From Chthoniobacteraceae bacterium (lineage in GTDB: Bacteria; Verrucomicrobiota; Verrucomicrobiia; Chthoniobacterales; Chthoniobacteraceae), in the NCBI GenBank assembly GCA_947476255.1, contig CANJPY010000031.1, positions 1 to 48,861 of the forward strand: a DNA stretch of 48,861 bases, given 5' to 3'. The position numbers and the translations under genes were made by a program. Positions 19,197 through 27,786 of the stretch are shown one piece after another; the stretch's first letter is position 1, and each line of letters opens with the position of its first letter. Under the pieces are notes generated by a model. It was not told the DNA's origin. It did no database searches and worked only from the letters and a program-made list of their open reading frames with translations.

Positions 19197-21301
19197 GCGC
19201 ATTTGACCGCCTGGACCCGTTGGTTCAACACCATATCGTGAACTCGTTGGGGTGGCGCTCGATCCGACCGCTCCAGGAAGCGAGCATCGGCCCCGTACTA
19301 GACGGAAAACACTGTTTGTTGCTCGCTCCAACCGCTGGAGGGAAGACCGAGGCGGCTATGTTTCCCATCTTCTCGAGGATGATCCGGGAGGAGTGGAAGG
19401 GTACGAGTCTGTTGTACATCACGCCCCTCAAGGCGCTGCTGAATAACCTGCACCAGCGTCTGGAGGGTTATGCGCAAATGTTGGGACGGGAGTGTGAGGT
19501 CTGGCATGGGGATGTTTCCGCGGGCCGGAAAAATCAGATTCGCAAAGCCTCGCCCGATATCATCCTCACGACTCCTGAGTCGTTGGAAGGAATGCTGGTG
19601 TCGACCAATCCAGCCGGGCGCGAGATGTTGAAAGCGGTCCGGTGTGTGGTGGTGGACGAGATTCACGCGTTTGCAGGGGATGACCGGGGTTGGCACTTGC
19701 TGGCCATTTTGGAGCGACTCGTAAAATTGAGCGGCCGCGAATTGCAGCGTGTCGGCTTGTCCGCGACCGTGGGGAATCCGGATCGACTTTTGGAGTGGTT
19801 TGCGGGGCACTGCCAGGGACAAATCGAGGTGGTCGCGCCCCCAGGCGGGATGGTGAAATCGCCGGAGATCACACTCGATTACGTGGGCACCCTTGCGAAC
19901 GCGGCTCTGGTGATTTCTCGACTCCACCGCGGAGAAAAGCGGCTGGTATTCTGCGACAGCAGAAGCCGGGTGGAGGAGCTGGCGAGTTTGCTCCGGGCGC
20001 ACCAAGTGCAAACTTACCTTTCCCACAGTTCATTGAGCATTGAGGAGCGGCGTACGGCCGAGAGGGCGTTTGCCGAGTCAAAGGACTGCGTGATTGTGTC
20101 CACAAGCACCTTGGAGCTTGGGATTGACGTGGGAGATTTGGATCAAGTGATTCAGATCGATGCTCCGAACACGGTGGCTTCCTTTTTGCAACGCCTTGGC
20201 CGGACTGGACGCCGGTCCGATACGAGCCGGAACTGTCTGTTTTTGGCGACCAGTCCGAAGGCTCTCCTGCGTGCGGCTGCATTGCTGTATCTTTGGGAGT
20301 CGGGGTTTGTAGAACCCGTGGTGGCGCCCCCGGAGCCCATTCACCTGCTTTCTCAGCAGATCATGGCGCTGGCTTTGCAGGAGGGCGGGATTGGAGAATG
20401 CGACTGGCGTGCGTGGGTTGGTCGTCTGCCTGCGTTCGGGAGCCTGGAAGCGGAGCAAGTGGAGGCTCTGCTGAAGCATCTGAAGGACGAGGAGATCTTG
20501 TTCTCGGACGGCGGGATTTTGGGATTTGGCGCTGAGGGAGAATCCCTTTTCGGGCGGCGCCACTTCCTCGAATTGCTCGCAGTGTTCTCAACACCGAACA
20601 CGCTGACCGTATTGTCGGGGTTGCGTGAGATCGGCCAAATTGAGACGGGTTATTTATTCCGCAGTCAGCAGGCGGGGCCGCTGAGGATCGTGCTTGGGGG
20701 GCGTTTTTGGGTGGTTGACCATGTGGACTGGCGCCAGAGAACGGTCCAGGTCCAGGAGACGAGTGAAAGGGGAAGAGGCGCGTGGATCGGAAGCGGACAA
20801 GGCATGAGTCCGACGATGGCCCGCGGAGTGCAGACAGCGCTGACCTCGGAAACGGTGCCGGCGCAATGGAGCGAGCGTGCGAGGGCGGCGATGGAACAAC
20901 AGCGAAAGGAGTTCAGTTTCCTGAGCCCTGACGCCAACACGTTGGTGGCCTCCGCACAGGATGACCGCATCCAATGGTACACGTTTGGCGGGTCAATGGT
21001 GAACCAGATCCTCTCCCAGCATTTGACGGAGTTTTGCGGCTTACCGAGCGAGGGCAACGAACTGTCGGTCAGCTTTGACCTCCGCATGGATGCGCACGCG
21101 CTTCTGGACAAGATCCATCAGGTTGAAGTGGAGGAGGTGCTTGCCAGGATGTCGTTTGATACGGACGCGGTGGAGTCGTTGAAGTTCCACCAGACGTTGC
21201 CGTCGGAGCTGCAGCAGCGAGTCTTGCGCGCGAGGTTATTGGACCGCGGGGCTTTGCGCCGGGTGATGGAGTCGGCAACGAAGGTGGTTTTTGTAGGATG
21301 A
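19193..21301 (+). CDS. brxHI: BrxHI: Lhr-like DEAD/DEAH-box helicase of BREX
   Basis: This is a 702-aa superfamily 2 helicase. Motifs in order are APTAGGKT (Walker A, K51), DEIH (about 155-158), SAT (about 190), a motif around residue 303 (STLELGIDVGD), and QRLGRTGRR (motif VI, about 332-340). A C-terminal domain of about 300 residues follows, as in Lhr-like helicases. The start is a GTG overlapping the brxD stop by 4 bp (GTGA). It is the last gene of the cassette, and the right copy of the 18-bp flanking repeat begins 30 bp after its stop. Its role in BREX is inferred from family and operon position. Confidence 0.92.
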   Translation: MSAFDRLDPLVQHHIVNSLGWRSIRPLQEASIGPVLDGKHCLLLAPTAGGKTEAAMFPIFSRMIREEWKGTSLLYITPLKALLNNLHQRLEGYAQMLGRECEVWHGDVSAGRKNQIRKASPDIILTTPESLEGMLVSTNPAGREMLKAVRCVVVDEIHAFAGDDRGWHLLAILERLVKLSGRELQRVGLSATVGNPDRLLEWFAGHCQGQIEVVAPPGGMVKSPEITLDYVGTLANAALVISRLHRGEKRLVFCDSRSRVEELASLLRAHQVQTYLSHSSLSIEERRTAERAFAESKDCVIVSTSTLELGIDVGDLDQVIQIDAPNTVASFLQRLGRTGRRSDTSRNCLFLATSPKALLRAAALLYLWESGFVEPVVAPPEPIHLLSQQIMALALQEGGIGECDWRAWVGRLPAFGSLEAEQVEALLKHLKDEEILFSDGGILGFGAEGESLFGRRHFLELLAVFSTPNTLTVLSGLREIGQIETGYLFRSQQAGPLRIVLGGRFWVVDHVDWRQRTVQVQETSERGRGAWIGSGQGMSPTMARGVQTALTSETVPAQWSERARAAMEQQRKEFSFLSPDANTLVASAQDDRIQWYTFGGSMVNQILSQHLTEFCGLPSEGNELSVSFDLRMDAHALLDKIHQVEVEEVLARMSFDTDAVESLKFHQTLPSELQQRVLRARLLDRGALRRVMESATKVVFVG

Positions 21302-21330
21302 GGATGGTGAAATAACGGCGAGCGATGGCG

Positions 21331-21348
21331 ATTTGCACGGCGTTCAAA
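21331..21348 (+). repeat. 18-bp direct repeat, right copy flanking BREX
   Basis: Identical and co-oriented with 2215-2232. It begins 30 bp after the brxHI stop and marks the right boundary of the defence cassette. Beyond it the sequence changes to decayed phage genes. Confidence 0.8.
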
Positions 21349-21446
21349 AACAGCCTGGTGAGCAGGGAGAAGATGCTCTGCCTTTCTTCGAGTCTTCGAC
21401 TCATCCCAGATGAGCCAAGCAAACATAAGGACGCTCGGTGTGAGCT

Positions 21447-22740
21447 TTATGCAATCAAAAGGCGATCGATATATGGCTGGTACAGGCATCCAAGCACCGC
21501 ATCGGCTCTGTCGGGACTCGGCACTCCCCTAGCGCGCAGTTGGTCCTTGGACTCGAGCAGGATTTGACCGCGGCTGCTTGTTCTCACGAGGCGGGTTGTG
21601 AGTTGAGAGAAGAGCTCCCGATCATCTGGAAGAATGATTTGTCCCTGTTCGATCATTCGCGCCCCCCTTGATCCATATCTCAGCCGCTACGTTTCCGTAG
21701 ATCTCCGGTTCTCTTGCCGGGACTCCATTGTTAACCCGGCGAATATTCCAGCCGCATTCTTGGAGTCGGTCGCAAATGGGTATTCCGAGACCGCCCGCAT
21801 CACATGCGATGTTTTCCGCGGAAAGGCCGTGTTACCTGAACAAGCGAATGAAGTGCCCGACCGCGCTCATGGTGTCTTTCTCACGCCATGCGGCCGCAAT
21901 CTTCACCCTGTTGCCTTTCAAAATGGCCAGTACGTTCTCATCGCCCCCAGCCGCGAAGTCGCAGAATGCCCGCACCGCCCCCGGCTCGAATGCGGGTGGA
22001 TTTGCCACGCATCGCTCCAGCAGAGTTAAGGGGATGGCGGTATTTCCTTCGTTCGTAGCCATGAACTCCGCAAAAATCATACTCCGGACAAGGGGGGAGT
22101 GTTCCCCGTGCTTTTCGATTTGCTCGGCTATCCATGATGCTGGGATATGAGGACACTGGAACGAAGTCACCGTGTGTTGCCGATAAAATCTCCGCCGCGA
22201 ATGGAATGCTTCGTAAAAGAAACCACTGCACCCACCGGGGGAACTCATGACAATCAGACGGGTAGGTTGACAGCGTTCAATCGCCTCAAAAATCGAGTCA
22301 GGCACGCTCTTTGCCTCATCGACAATCACGAGCAAATTCGTGTTATGCCAGCCCTCGAAGCGCCCTGCTTCATCGGTCGAGAATCCAATGATCCGTGATC
22401 CGTTCGGTGCCGTGATATCGGTATCATTGAACGTCCAACCTGCGAACTTTCGCGCGTGACGGCGGAGAGCCGGGAATAGCTGTTCCTTGACCTGACGATA
22501 AACGCCCGCCGTGATAATCGTCAGGAAATTCGGGAATGCCACGGCGTGCCACAATGCCAAGGGGGCGGCAATGCTGGTGGTTTTACCCGAACCGTTCCCG
22601 GCTTTCACGGCAATCGCTCCGGGTTTGTCTGCATCCCAGAGGATTGCCTCTTGCCACTCGTAAAGGGACATACCGAGAATGCCTATGGCGAAGCCCACGG
22701 GTGTGGCGAGGGTGTCAGTGGTTGGTTCGGGCAAGTTCAT
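21447..22740 (-). pseudogene. Terminase large subunit-like ATPase, disrupted
   Basis: In three adjoining pieces this encodes a phage DNA-packaging ATPase/nuclease of about 430 residues. The first piece (22740 to 21832) has Walker A AGNGSGKTT and an ATPase core with LLVIVDEAK. It stops at an in-frame TAA near 21832. The same frame then continues with terminase-nuclease-like sequence (DAGGLGIPICDRL, VNNGVPA, GNVAAEIW). Near 21660, in a G-rich run, the frame shifts and finishes with IILPDDRELFSQLTT and SPDRADAVLG, typical of terminase C-termini. One stop and one frameshift suggest decay after prophage loss; sequencing error cannot be ruled out. The start ATG at 22740 overlaps the small-subunit gene by 26 bp. 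Confidence 0.85.
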
Positions 22741-23152
22741 AACGTTTGCGGCTCTCTGCGATGGCATCCAAAGATTGCGGGGACACTACGATCTCGTGCT
22801 GTAACCGCCCCGTAATGTTTTGTGAAAGCTCGATTCGGTTACGTGCAAAAAACTCAGGGATAACGTGTTCAAGCCACCATTGAGCAGCGCGTACGTCGCC
22901 TTTCTCCCCGGCCGTTTTGATGATTCTTAGGCGCGCAAGAATGCCGCTGGCCGTGGCTTTCTCTACGGCTTCGGAAAATTCGGGAAACCGGTTCTGCCAC
23001 TCGCAGAACGTGTCCACCGAGATACCACCCAGCGCGGCCGCGTATTTTTTCGGCAAGCCATCAGCGACAGCGTCGCAGATTTTAGACACTGTCATCGGTC
23101 CGTATTTGGTTGGGCGTCCTCGCCCTTTGTTAGGCCAATTTACAGTGTACAT
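22715..23152 (-). CDS. Terminase small subunit-like protein
   Basis: This 145-aa protein has a GRGRPTKYG segment followed by a helix-turn-helix (residues about 15-60), as in phage small terminase subunits that recognise the packaging site. It lies directly upstream of the large subunit, the normal order. The ATG at 23152 is only about a dozen residues before the conserved segment, and an IS5-family transposase remnant begins at essentially the same place on the other strand. The native 5' end may therefore have been replaced and the promoter lost. The open frame can be extended upstream to 23308, but that part overlaps the transposase and is not used. Confidence 0.72.
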   Translation of the reverse strand: MYTVNWPNKGRGRPTKYGPMTVSKICDAVADGLPKKYAAALGGISVDTFCEWQNRFPEFSEAVEKATASGILARLRIIKTAGEKGDVRAAQWWLEHVIPEFFARNRIELSQNITGRLQHEIVVSPQSLDAIAESRKRYELARTNH

Positions 23153-23692
23153 GAACCTGAAGTGCAGTGTATTGCGAAAGGAAAAGCAGGTAAGAAATAC
23201 GAATTTGGAAACAAGGTGAGTTTGGCTGTGACCAGCAAAAAGAGCTGGGTGATAGGAGCCTTGAGCTTGGAGGGAAATCCGTATGATGGACACACGCTGA
23301 GCAAGCAAATCGAGCAGGTCCGATCGATTGTGGGATCAGGCATGGTGAAGGAGGTTTTTGTGGATCGGGGATATCGGGGTCACAAACATGAAGGGCCGGA
23401 GAACGTGACGGTGGATCGTGAACGTCGAGGGACGATACCCAAGTCATTTTGGCGCATGATGAAACGACGCGCGGCAATCGAACCGATCATTGGGCACATG
23501 AAAAGCGAACACCGGTTGGAGCGCAACCGTCTGAAGGGAACGGTTGGCAATGCCATCAACGCGTTGCTGAGCGCAGCGGCGATGAACTTTGGGAAGCTGT
23601 TGGGATGGGTGGGCCGTTTTTGGCTCTTCTTCCGGGCGCTGGGGGCCACGATTTTCAGCCCGGGTTACGTGACCCCTGTCGCGTCTCGGTGA
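23138..23692 (+). pseudogene. IS5-family transposase, C-terminal half
   Basis: The frame reads IYSVHEPEVQCIAKGKAGKK, then the insert NPYDGHTL, VDRGYRG (second catalytic Asp), KRRAAIEPIIGHMK (catalytic Glu) and a C-terminal helix rich in Leu/Trp. This is the second half of an IS5-type DDE transposase. The N-terminal half with the first Asp is missing: left of about 23138 the sequence belongs to the phage terminase gene. An ATG-started version begins later (23162 by non-ATG codon), but no native start remains. It is a non-functional remnant. Confidence 0.85.
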
Positions 23693-23696
23693 CTTT

Positions 23697-24500
23697 TTCA
23701 GAATCGACGAAGTAGCTGAGTTGCTCCAGAAGGCCGAACAGGCTGATAAGACAAATCTTGCTGAGGGACTCACGATTCCCGAGGAGATTAAGCGAAGGGA
23801 AGACCGCATCGAAAAGCTCAGGCAGGCGCGTCAAATCATTGAGGAAAGAGTGAAAGAGCATGCCGCTCAATTACAGGAAGAGCACGAACTAAAAATGCAG
23901 GAACGTGCAGCGAAGAAAGAGCAGGGAAAGCGTGTAGGCGGCCGTGATCCCAAGCCCCCCAGTGATACGCCCAGTGGCCGTGAGCAGTATAACTTCACAG
24001 ATCCCGAAAGTCGCATCATGAAGATGGGAAATGGGAAGCGTTTTGAGCAATGCTACAATGCGCAGGCGGCCGTAGACGCAGATGGATCCATGCTGATTTT
24101 AGGTGCAAGAGTATGTGCATCGGCAAACGACAAGCAGCAGTTAACGTCAACAGCACAAGCGGTAAATGAAGATCTTGGGAAACCGGCCCGCTGGATCGTG
24201 GACAGCGGGTTTTATAGTGAAAAAGCTGTCAGAGAGACCGAAGCGTCATTGGGCGCACTGGTGTATGCTGCGGTAGACAAACAGAGTCATCACCGCAGTG
24301 TCCGAGATCTTCAAGCGCATGTGGAGCCAGCTGAATTGACTCAAGGAGCCAAGCCTATTGAAGTGATGGCGCACAGGCTGCAAACCAAAGAGGGAAAAGC
24401 GGTTTACAAACTGCGTAAGGAGACGGTGGAGCCCGTGTTCGGAATTATCAAAGAGATCCTCGGATTTAGACGCTCCGAGCCGCAGCTTAGGTGGGGCTGA
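23697..24500 (+). pseudogene. IS1182-family transposase, truncated at both ends
   Basis: The frame begins just after the IS5 remnant and reads through a charged helix (IPEEIKRREDRIEKLRQA), FTDPESRIMK, FEQCYNAQAAVD, ANDKQQL, WIVDSGFYSE and VEPVFGIIKEILGFRR. These are the middle and C-terminal landmarks of IS1182-type transposases. The N-terminal third is absent, and the conserved LRG end is garbled after GFRR, with a stop at 24500. Directly abutting two partial transposases of different families points to nested insertion followed by deletion. Confidence 0.85.
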
Positions 24501-24787
24501 TCTTGGAAAAAAGAAAGGTCGTGGTAGAAGACCGGGCGCCTTCTTGGTCGTCGACACAACGCGATTCGGGCCATTGCCCTGAATCTTTGTGCCACAACTT
24601 GGGATCAGTCACGCCGGTGCGAGGTCTTCTGTTTTTAAGCCCGACAGACTCCTAGCCAGAGACATTCGGAGGGCGTGCAACGCCCTTCATTCCGGCCATG
24701 CGAAAGCCACGGAAGGTGCGTACACAAGAAGTTAACGCATCAAAACGGAGCCGTGCTGACCGGAAAGAGTTTGAGAGTCGGGCTTAA
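24501..24787. other. Degraded IS border region with a small hairpin
   Basis: No gene is supported here. A plus-strand frame over about 24529-24649 reads like a transposase tail but is not assignable. A hairpin at 24668-24688 (arms around AGGGCG / CGCCCT, loop TGCAA) could be part of an IS end or a terminator, though no T-tract follows. Confidence 0.4.
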
Positions 24788-24922
24788 TTAACTGGCGGCT
24801 GCCACTTTTTTGACGCGGCGCGCCTTGGGTTTCACGGCTGCTTCTTTGGCGCGTGCTTTGAGACGTTCAAGATAGGCTGCACGACGGCGGCGCTTTTCGA
24901 TTTTGTTGGATTGCTGACCCAT
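24788..24922 (-). CDS. Small basic protein, 44 aa, Verrucomicrobia-type
   Basis: A 44-residue open frame starts at the ATG at 24920-24922 and ends with TAA at 24788. It begins MGQQSNKIEKRRRRAAYLER and is very rich in Arg, Lys and Ala, with about 18 basic residues. Short MGQQSNK-type basic proteins recur in Verrucomicrobiota genomes as uncharacterised proteins, from memory of such annotations. The composition suggests nucleic-acid or ribosome binding, but no function is known. No strong ribosome-binding site is visible. It lies alone between the IS remnants and the CLC gene. Confidence 0.7.
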   Translation of the reverse strand: MGQQSNKIEKRRRRAAYLERLKARAKEAAVKPKARRVKKVAAAS

Positions 24923-24991
24923 AGTTTTAATTAAAGCTGAACACTAATAGTTATGGGATCCGAGGTGCCGCCGCAAGGGCAAACCTGAGTG

Positions 24992-26299
24992 TCACTTCTG
25001 GGGCGTCGCGAAAGGGCCCTCCCCGGCCCCTTTTGAAAACTGGTTTGAGAAGAGGCCAACTCTGCCGCAGGCGAGGTGTGCTATCCAACAAACGGGTGCA
25101 AACAAAGGGGTGAAGGCGAACCCGAAAAGCTCCCCTGCTACAAGGATTCCCGTCAGCGGAGTGTGGGCTGCCGCTGCGAATACAGCTACAAAACCGAGGG
25201 CGGCAAAAAGGGAGGGCGCCAGATGCAGCACGGTGGCGAGAGTGTTGCCCAAAGTCGCGCCCATAAAAAAGAGAGGGGTCACTTCGCCCCCTTTGAAACC
25301 GGAGCCCAAGGAGACGGCGGTGAGTGTCAGTTTGCTTAACCAACTGAGTTCATTTGCACCCTCGGGGGCAAAGGCGCTTGCGAGTGTGACGGCTTCCGGG
25401 CGCGTGCTCCAGGTGCCAAGGCCAAGGGAGTCCTGAAGTGAAGGCATTTGACTGGCGATGATGAGCAGGCCACCGCCGATGATTGGCGGTAGCCACCAAG
25501 GGGGGGATAGGTGCGTGTACAGGGTTCGGATGGCTTGCTGGAGTCTTAGAAAACCATGACCCGCCCAACCGAAAAGCAGGGAGGCGAGGGCGAGGGCTCC
25601 CAGCATTTTGAAGTTGAACAGATGCGCCCATTCCATAGGAGCGATCTTATAAACCGCATGGTGAGCGCCCCACGCCAGGCATGTGAGGTGGGCGCAAAAA
25701 CTGGAGAGCATTGCCACTGGCAGGAGGTGGAAAAGAGGGCGCTGTGGTGTGGGCGACTCGACCGCAAAGAGTGCGCCGGCGAGGGGGGTTCCAAAGATAG
25801 AAGAAAAGCCAGCAGCGACACCTGCGACAAGTAACGGCCGAATGTATTGTTGGGGAACCTGTGTCACGCGCACAAGCAGGGCAGCGACGCTCCCTCCCAT
25901 CTGGACGGCCGCGCCTTCGCGTCCCGTTGAGGCTCCGACGAGGTGGGAGAGAACGCTGCCGCCAAAAATCAACGGGGTCATTCTCGTGGGAACGGTTCCG
26001 TTTTGGAGGCGGATACGCTCCAGAATGAGGTTGTTGCCACGGTTGGCCTCGGAGCCCCAGCGTTTGTAGCACCAAACGATGAATACTCCCGTGAGGGGCA
26101 GTAAAAAGATGAGAGCCGGATGGGCGAACCTGAGGGAGGTGACGGCGTCAAGGCTCCACAAAAAGAGGGCGCTTAAGGAGCCGCTGGCCATGCCAATCAC
26201 GAGGGCGAGTCCCGTACACGTGCCCGCGTAGCGAAGCGCGCCGTGGGGGGGCGTATGGTCAGCGGCCGGAGTAAGGGGAGGCGTGCTCGCGGTGTTCAA
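24992..26299 (-). CDS. CLC-F-type antiporter, probable fluoride/proton exchanger
   Basis: A 435-aa CLC-superfamily membrane protein with about ten hydrophobic segments. The canonical GSGIP anion motif is replaced by GNNLI (88-92), and the second motif is GREGAAVQMG with the gating glutamate E128. GNNLI plus a Gln-containing GREG motif is characteristic of the Asn-type CLC-F clade, whose characterised members export fluoride in exchange for protons. Fluoride specificity is therefore inferred from motif. The start at 26299 overlaps the preceding phospholipase-D gene by 41 bp, suggesting co-transcription; a later Met is possible. I found no fluoride riboswitch upstream. Confidence 0.88.
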   Translation of the reverse strand: MNTASTPPLTPAADHTPPHGALRYAGTCTGLALVIGMASGSLSALFLWSLDAVTSLRFAHPALIFLLPLTGVFIVWCYKRWGSEANRGNNLILERIRLQNGTVPTRMTPLIFGGSVLSHLVGASTGREGAAVQMGGSVAALLVRVTQVPQQYIRPLLVAGVAAGFSSIFGTPLAGALFAVESPTPQRPLFHLLPVAMLSSFCAHLTCLAWGAHHAVYKIAPMEWAHLFNFKMLGALALASLLFGWAGHGFLRLQQAIRTLYTHLSPPWWLPPIIGGGLLIIASQMPSLQDSLGLGTWSTRPEAVTLASAFAPEGANELSWLSKLTLTAVSLGSGFKGGEVTPLFFMGATLGNTLATVLHLAPSLFAALGFVAVFAAAAHTPLTGILVAGELFGFAFTPLFAPVCWIAHLACGRVGLFSNQFSKGAGEGPFATPQK

Positions 26300-26843
26300 G
26301 AAAGTGGGCGGTGTAGCGCGCGGCTAGTTCTGGGCTGCGAAGGATCAACAGGTTCTCCGCGTTGCTCTCTTCGGCGGCTTTCGTGAAGTTGAAGGAACCG
26401 GTGATGACGGTGGAATTGTCGATGACCATCACTTTATTGTGAGCGATGGCGTGGCGTTCATCGATCCAAGTGGGGATGCGTGAGTTTACGAGAAAGTCAG
26501 CTTCGGAATACTTGCCGGTCTTGTTGCTTTTATCCAAAACCGCCTCGACACGAACTCCTTTTCTTGAGGCCGCAACAAGGGCGGCCGCGATCGGGGCCGA
26601 GGTGAAGGAATACGCTTGGACGAGGATGGTTTGGCGTGCCTCAGAGATGGTGCGAACCACAGCTTCGGTACACCCCCCCTTGGGGGAAAAATAAACTTCA
26701 GGAAGCGGGATATGGCCTTCCTCCGCAGCACGCGCGGAAGCGTTGCGGGGGCGGGGTAGCAGCTTGTCTAAGAAGCCGCTGGGCTCAGCGATGACAGACG
26801 CGCTCAGCAGTCCGAGCAAGAGGAGACAGAAAGGGGTGCGCAT
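26259..26843 (-). CDS. Secreted phospholipase D-family protein (single HKD)
   Basis: This 194-aa protein has a signal peptide (MRTPFCLLLLGLLSASVIAE) and one complete HKD motif: H135-x-K137, D142 and G149-S150-x-N152. A Glu (E163) follows. Single-HKD proteins of this size resemble the Nuc endonuclease subfamily, which act as dimers. The likely location is periplasm or outside the cell. The substrate, DNA or phospholipid, cannot be told from sequence. It is the first gene of a short unit with the downstream CLC-F gene, which it overlaps. Confidence 0.85.
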   Translation of the reverse strand: MRTPFCLLLLGLLSASVIAEPSGFLDKLLPRPRNASARAAEEGHIPLPEVYFSPKGGCTEAVVRTISEARQTILVQAYSFTSAPIAAALVAASRKGVRVEAVLDKSNKTGKYSEADFLVNSRIPTWIDERHAIAHNKVMVIDNSTVITGSFNFTKAAEESNAENLLILRSPELAARYTAHFLEHREHASPYSGR

Positions 26844-27051
26844 GGGGTGGAGGTGGAAAAATAGCGCCTTCTCGGGGCTGCTGCGAAGAGCCGTTTTCGA
26901 AAAAATAGGGTTGTGCCCAATTTAGGCAGCCTAGGGGGCGAGGGAGGGCGATTTAGTGAGGGGAGGGATTTTCAGGGTGCTGATAGCGGTGTTGCTTTCC
27001 CTCACGGCGAGGTGTTGCGGCTGGAGGGTGTTTTATAACGGGTAATGAATT

Positions 27052-27366
27052 ATGAATATATCTATCAATAAACTGGTGATGGGCTTAGTGGCGGTTGTTG
27101 GTTTGGGAGGAGTGAGCTGTACCACGAGCCACTCCAGTCATCCAACGGCAATGGAAAATGCCGTGATGTGCGATAAATGCAAAACAACGTGGGTGACTCG
27201 TGTCGAGCCGACTGGGCGCTCCGTTTACAGGTACACTCGAGAAAAGGCGATGACCTGTCCCGATTGCCTCACCGCCGTGGAGAACTGGGTGAAAACTGGC
27301 CAACTCAAACACCACTGTTCACATTGCAAAGGGCATATGACGTGCGAGACACCCAAGAAGGGTTGA
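27052..27366 (+). CDS. Small Cys-rich lipoprotein with zinc-ribbon-like pairs
   Basis: A 104-aa protein with an N-terminal hydrophobic segment ending in GGVSC (C23), a plausible but non-classical lipobox. The mature part carries three CxxC pairs (C40/C43, C69/C72, C89/C92) plus C98, and several His, suggesting a metal-binding fold. No known family is recognised. It lies alone between the divergent phospholipase-D gene and a repeat-rich region, so context gives no function. Confidence 0.65.
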   Translation: MNISINKLVMGLVAVVGLGGVSCTTSHSSHPTAMENAVMCDKCKTTWVTRVEPTGRSVYRYTREKAMTCPDCLTAVENWVKTGQLKHHCSHCKGHMTCETPKKG

Positions 27367-27446
27367 GGCGATGAGGAGGGAATCCCGTCGGGCAGATGGA
27401 AACGTGCTGGCTTGAATTTTTGGGGCGGCAGGTGGTCTAAGTAGTC

Positions 27447-27505
27447 GGATTAGTGGGATTAGTGGGATTAGTGGGATTAGTGGGATTAGTGGGATTAGTT
27501 GGATT
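27447..27505. repeat. 9-bp tandem repeat, six copies
   Basis: The unit ggattagtg is repeated six times from 27447 to 27500, the sixth ending in t, followed by a partial ggatt. It is contiguous with no spacers, so it is a minisatellite-like array and not a CRISPR. Copy number is likely variable through replication slippage. Confidence 0.95.
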
Positions 27506-27730
27506 CCGGAACGGAATGAATCTGAATCTGAGGTGGTCGCATGCGGCTTTTGGGCCGCGGTGATGCAGCGTAATTGGGCAAAGACTGGAGAATTTTACCT
27601 GAAATGAGGAGGGAGCCTCCGGGAGTGCCCCTCAAGCACTGCCGCGCGGTTGACGTGCGGCGGAGCATTTCATGGATGGTGCATTCTATGGGTTGCAGGC
27701 GCTTGCCTGCTTGCGGATGAACGGCTGTTT

Positions 27731-27760
27731 TGGGCGCTTCTTGGGCGCTTCTTGGGCGCT
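27731..27760. repeat. 11-bp tandem repeat, 2.7 copies
   Basis: The unit tgggcgcttct occurs twice in full and once as the first eight bases. It lies just beyond the 3' end of the disrupted FAD oxidoreductase. It is one of several slippage-type duplications clustered in 27.4-28.8 kb. Confidence 0.9.
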
Positions 27761-27786
27761 GATCTCTGGGAGGACGAAGCGTCGGT

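Larger units (their letters stand above)
27367..27786. other. Intergenic region with short tandem repeats
   Basis: No gene is supported between the lipoprotein and the 3' end of the FAD oxidoreductase pseudogene. The stretch contains a six-copy 9-bp repeat (27447-27505) and an 11-bp repeat (27731-27760). Short open frames in both strands are driven by these repeats. Confidence 0.5.

Noticed and set aside
2565..21301. Type 1 BREX or DISARM assignment
   Set aside because: No BrxA, BrxB or Lon-like BrxL and no DrmA/B/C. PglW plus BrxD/BrxHI marks type 2 BREX.
27447..27505. CRISPR array
   Set aside because: Contiguous 9-bp units with no spacers and no cas genes. The same applies to 45391-45453.
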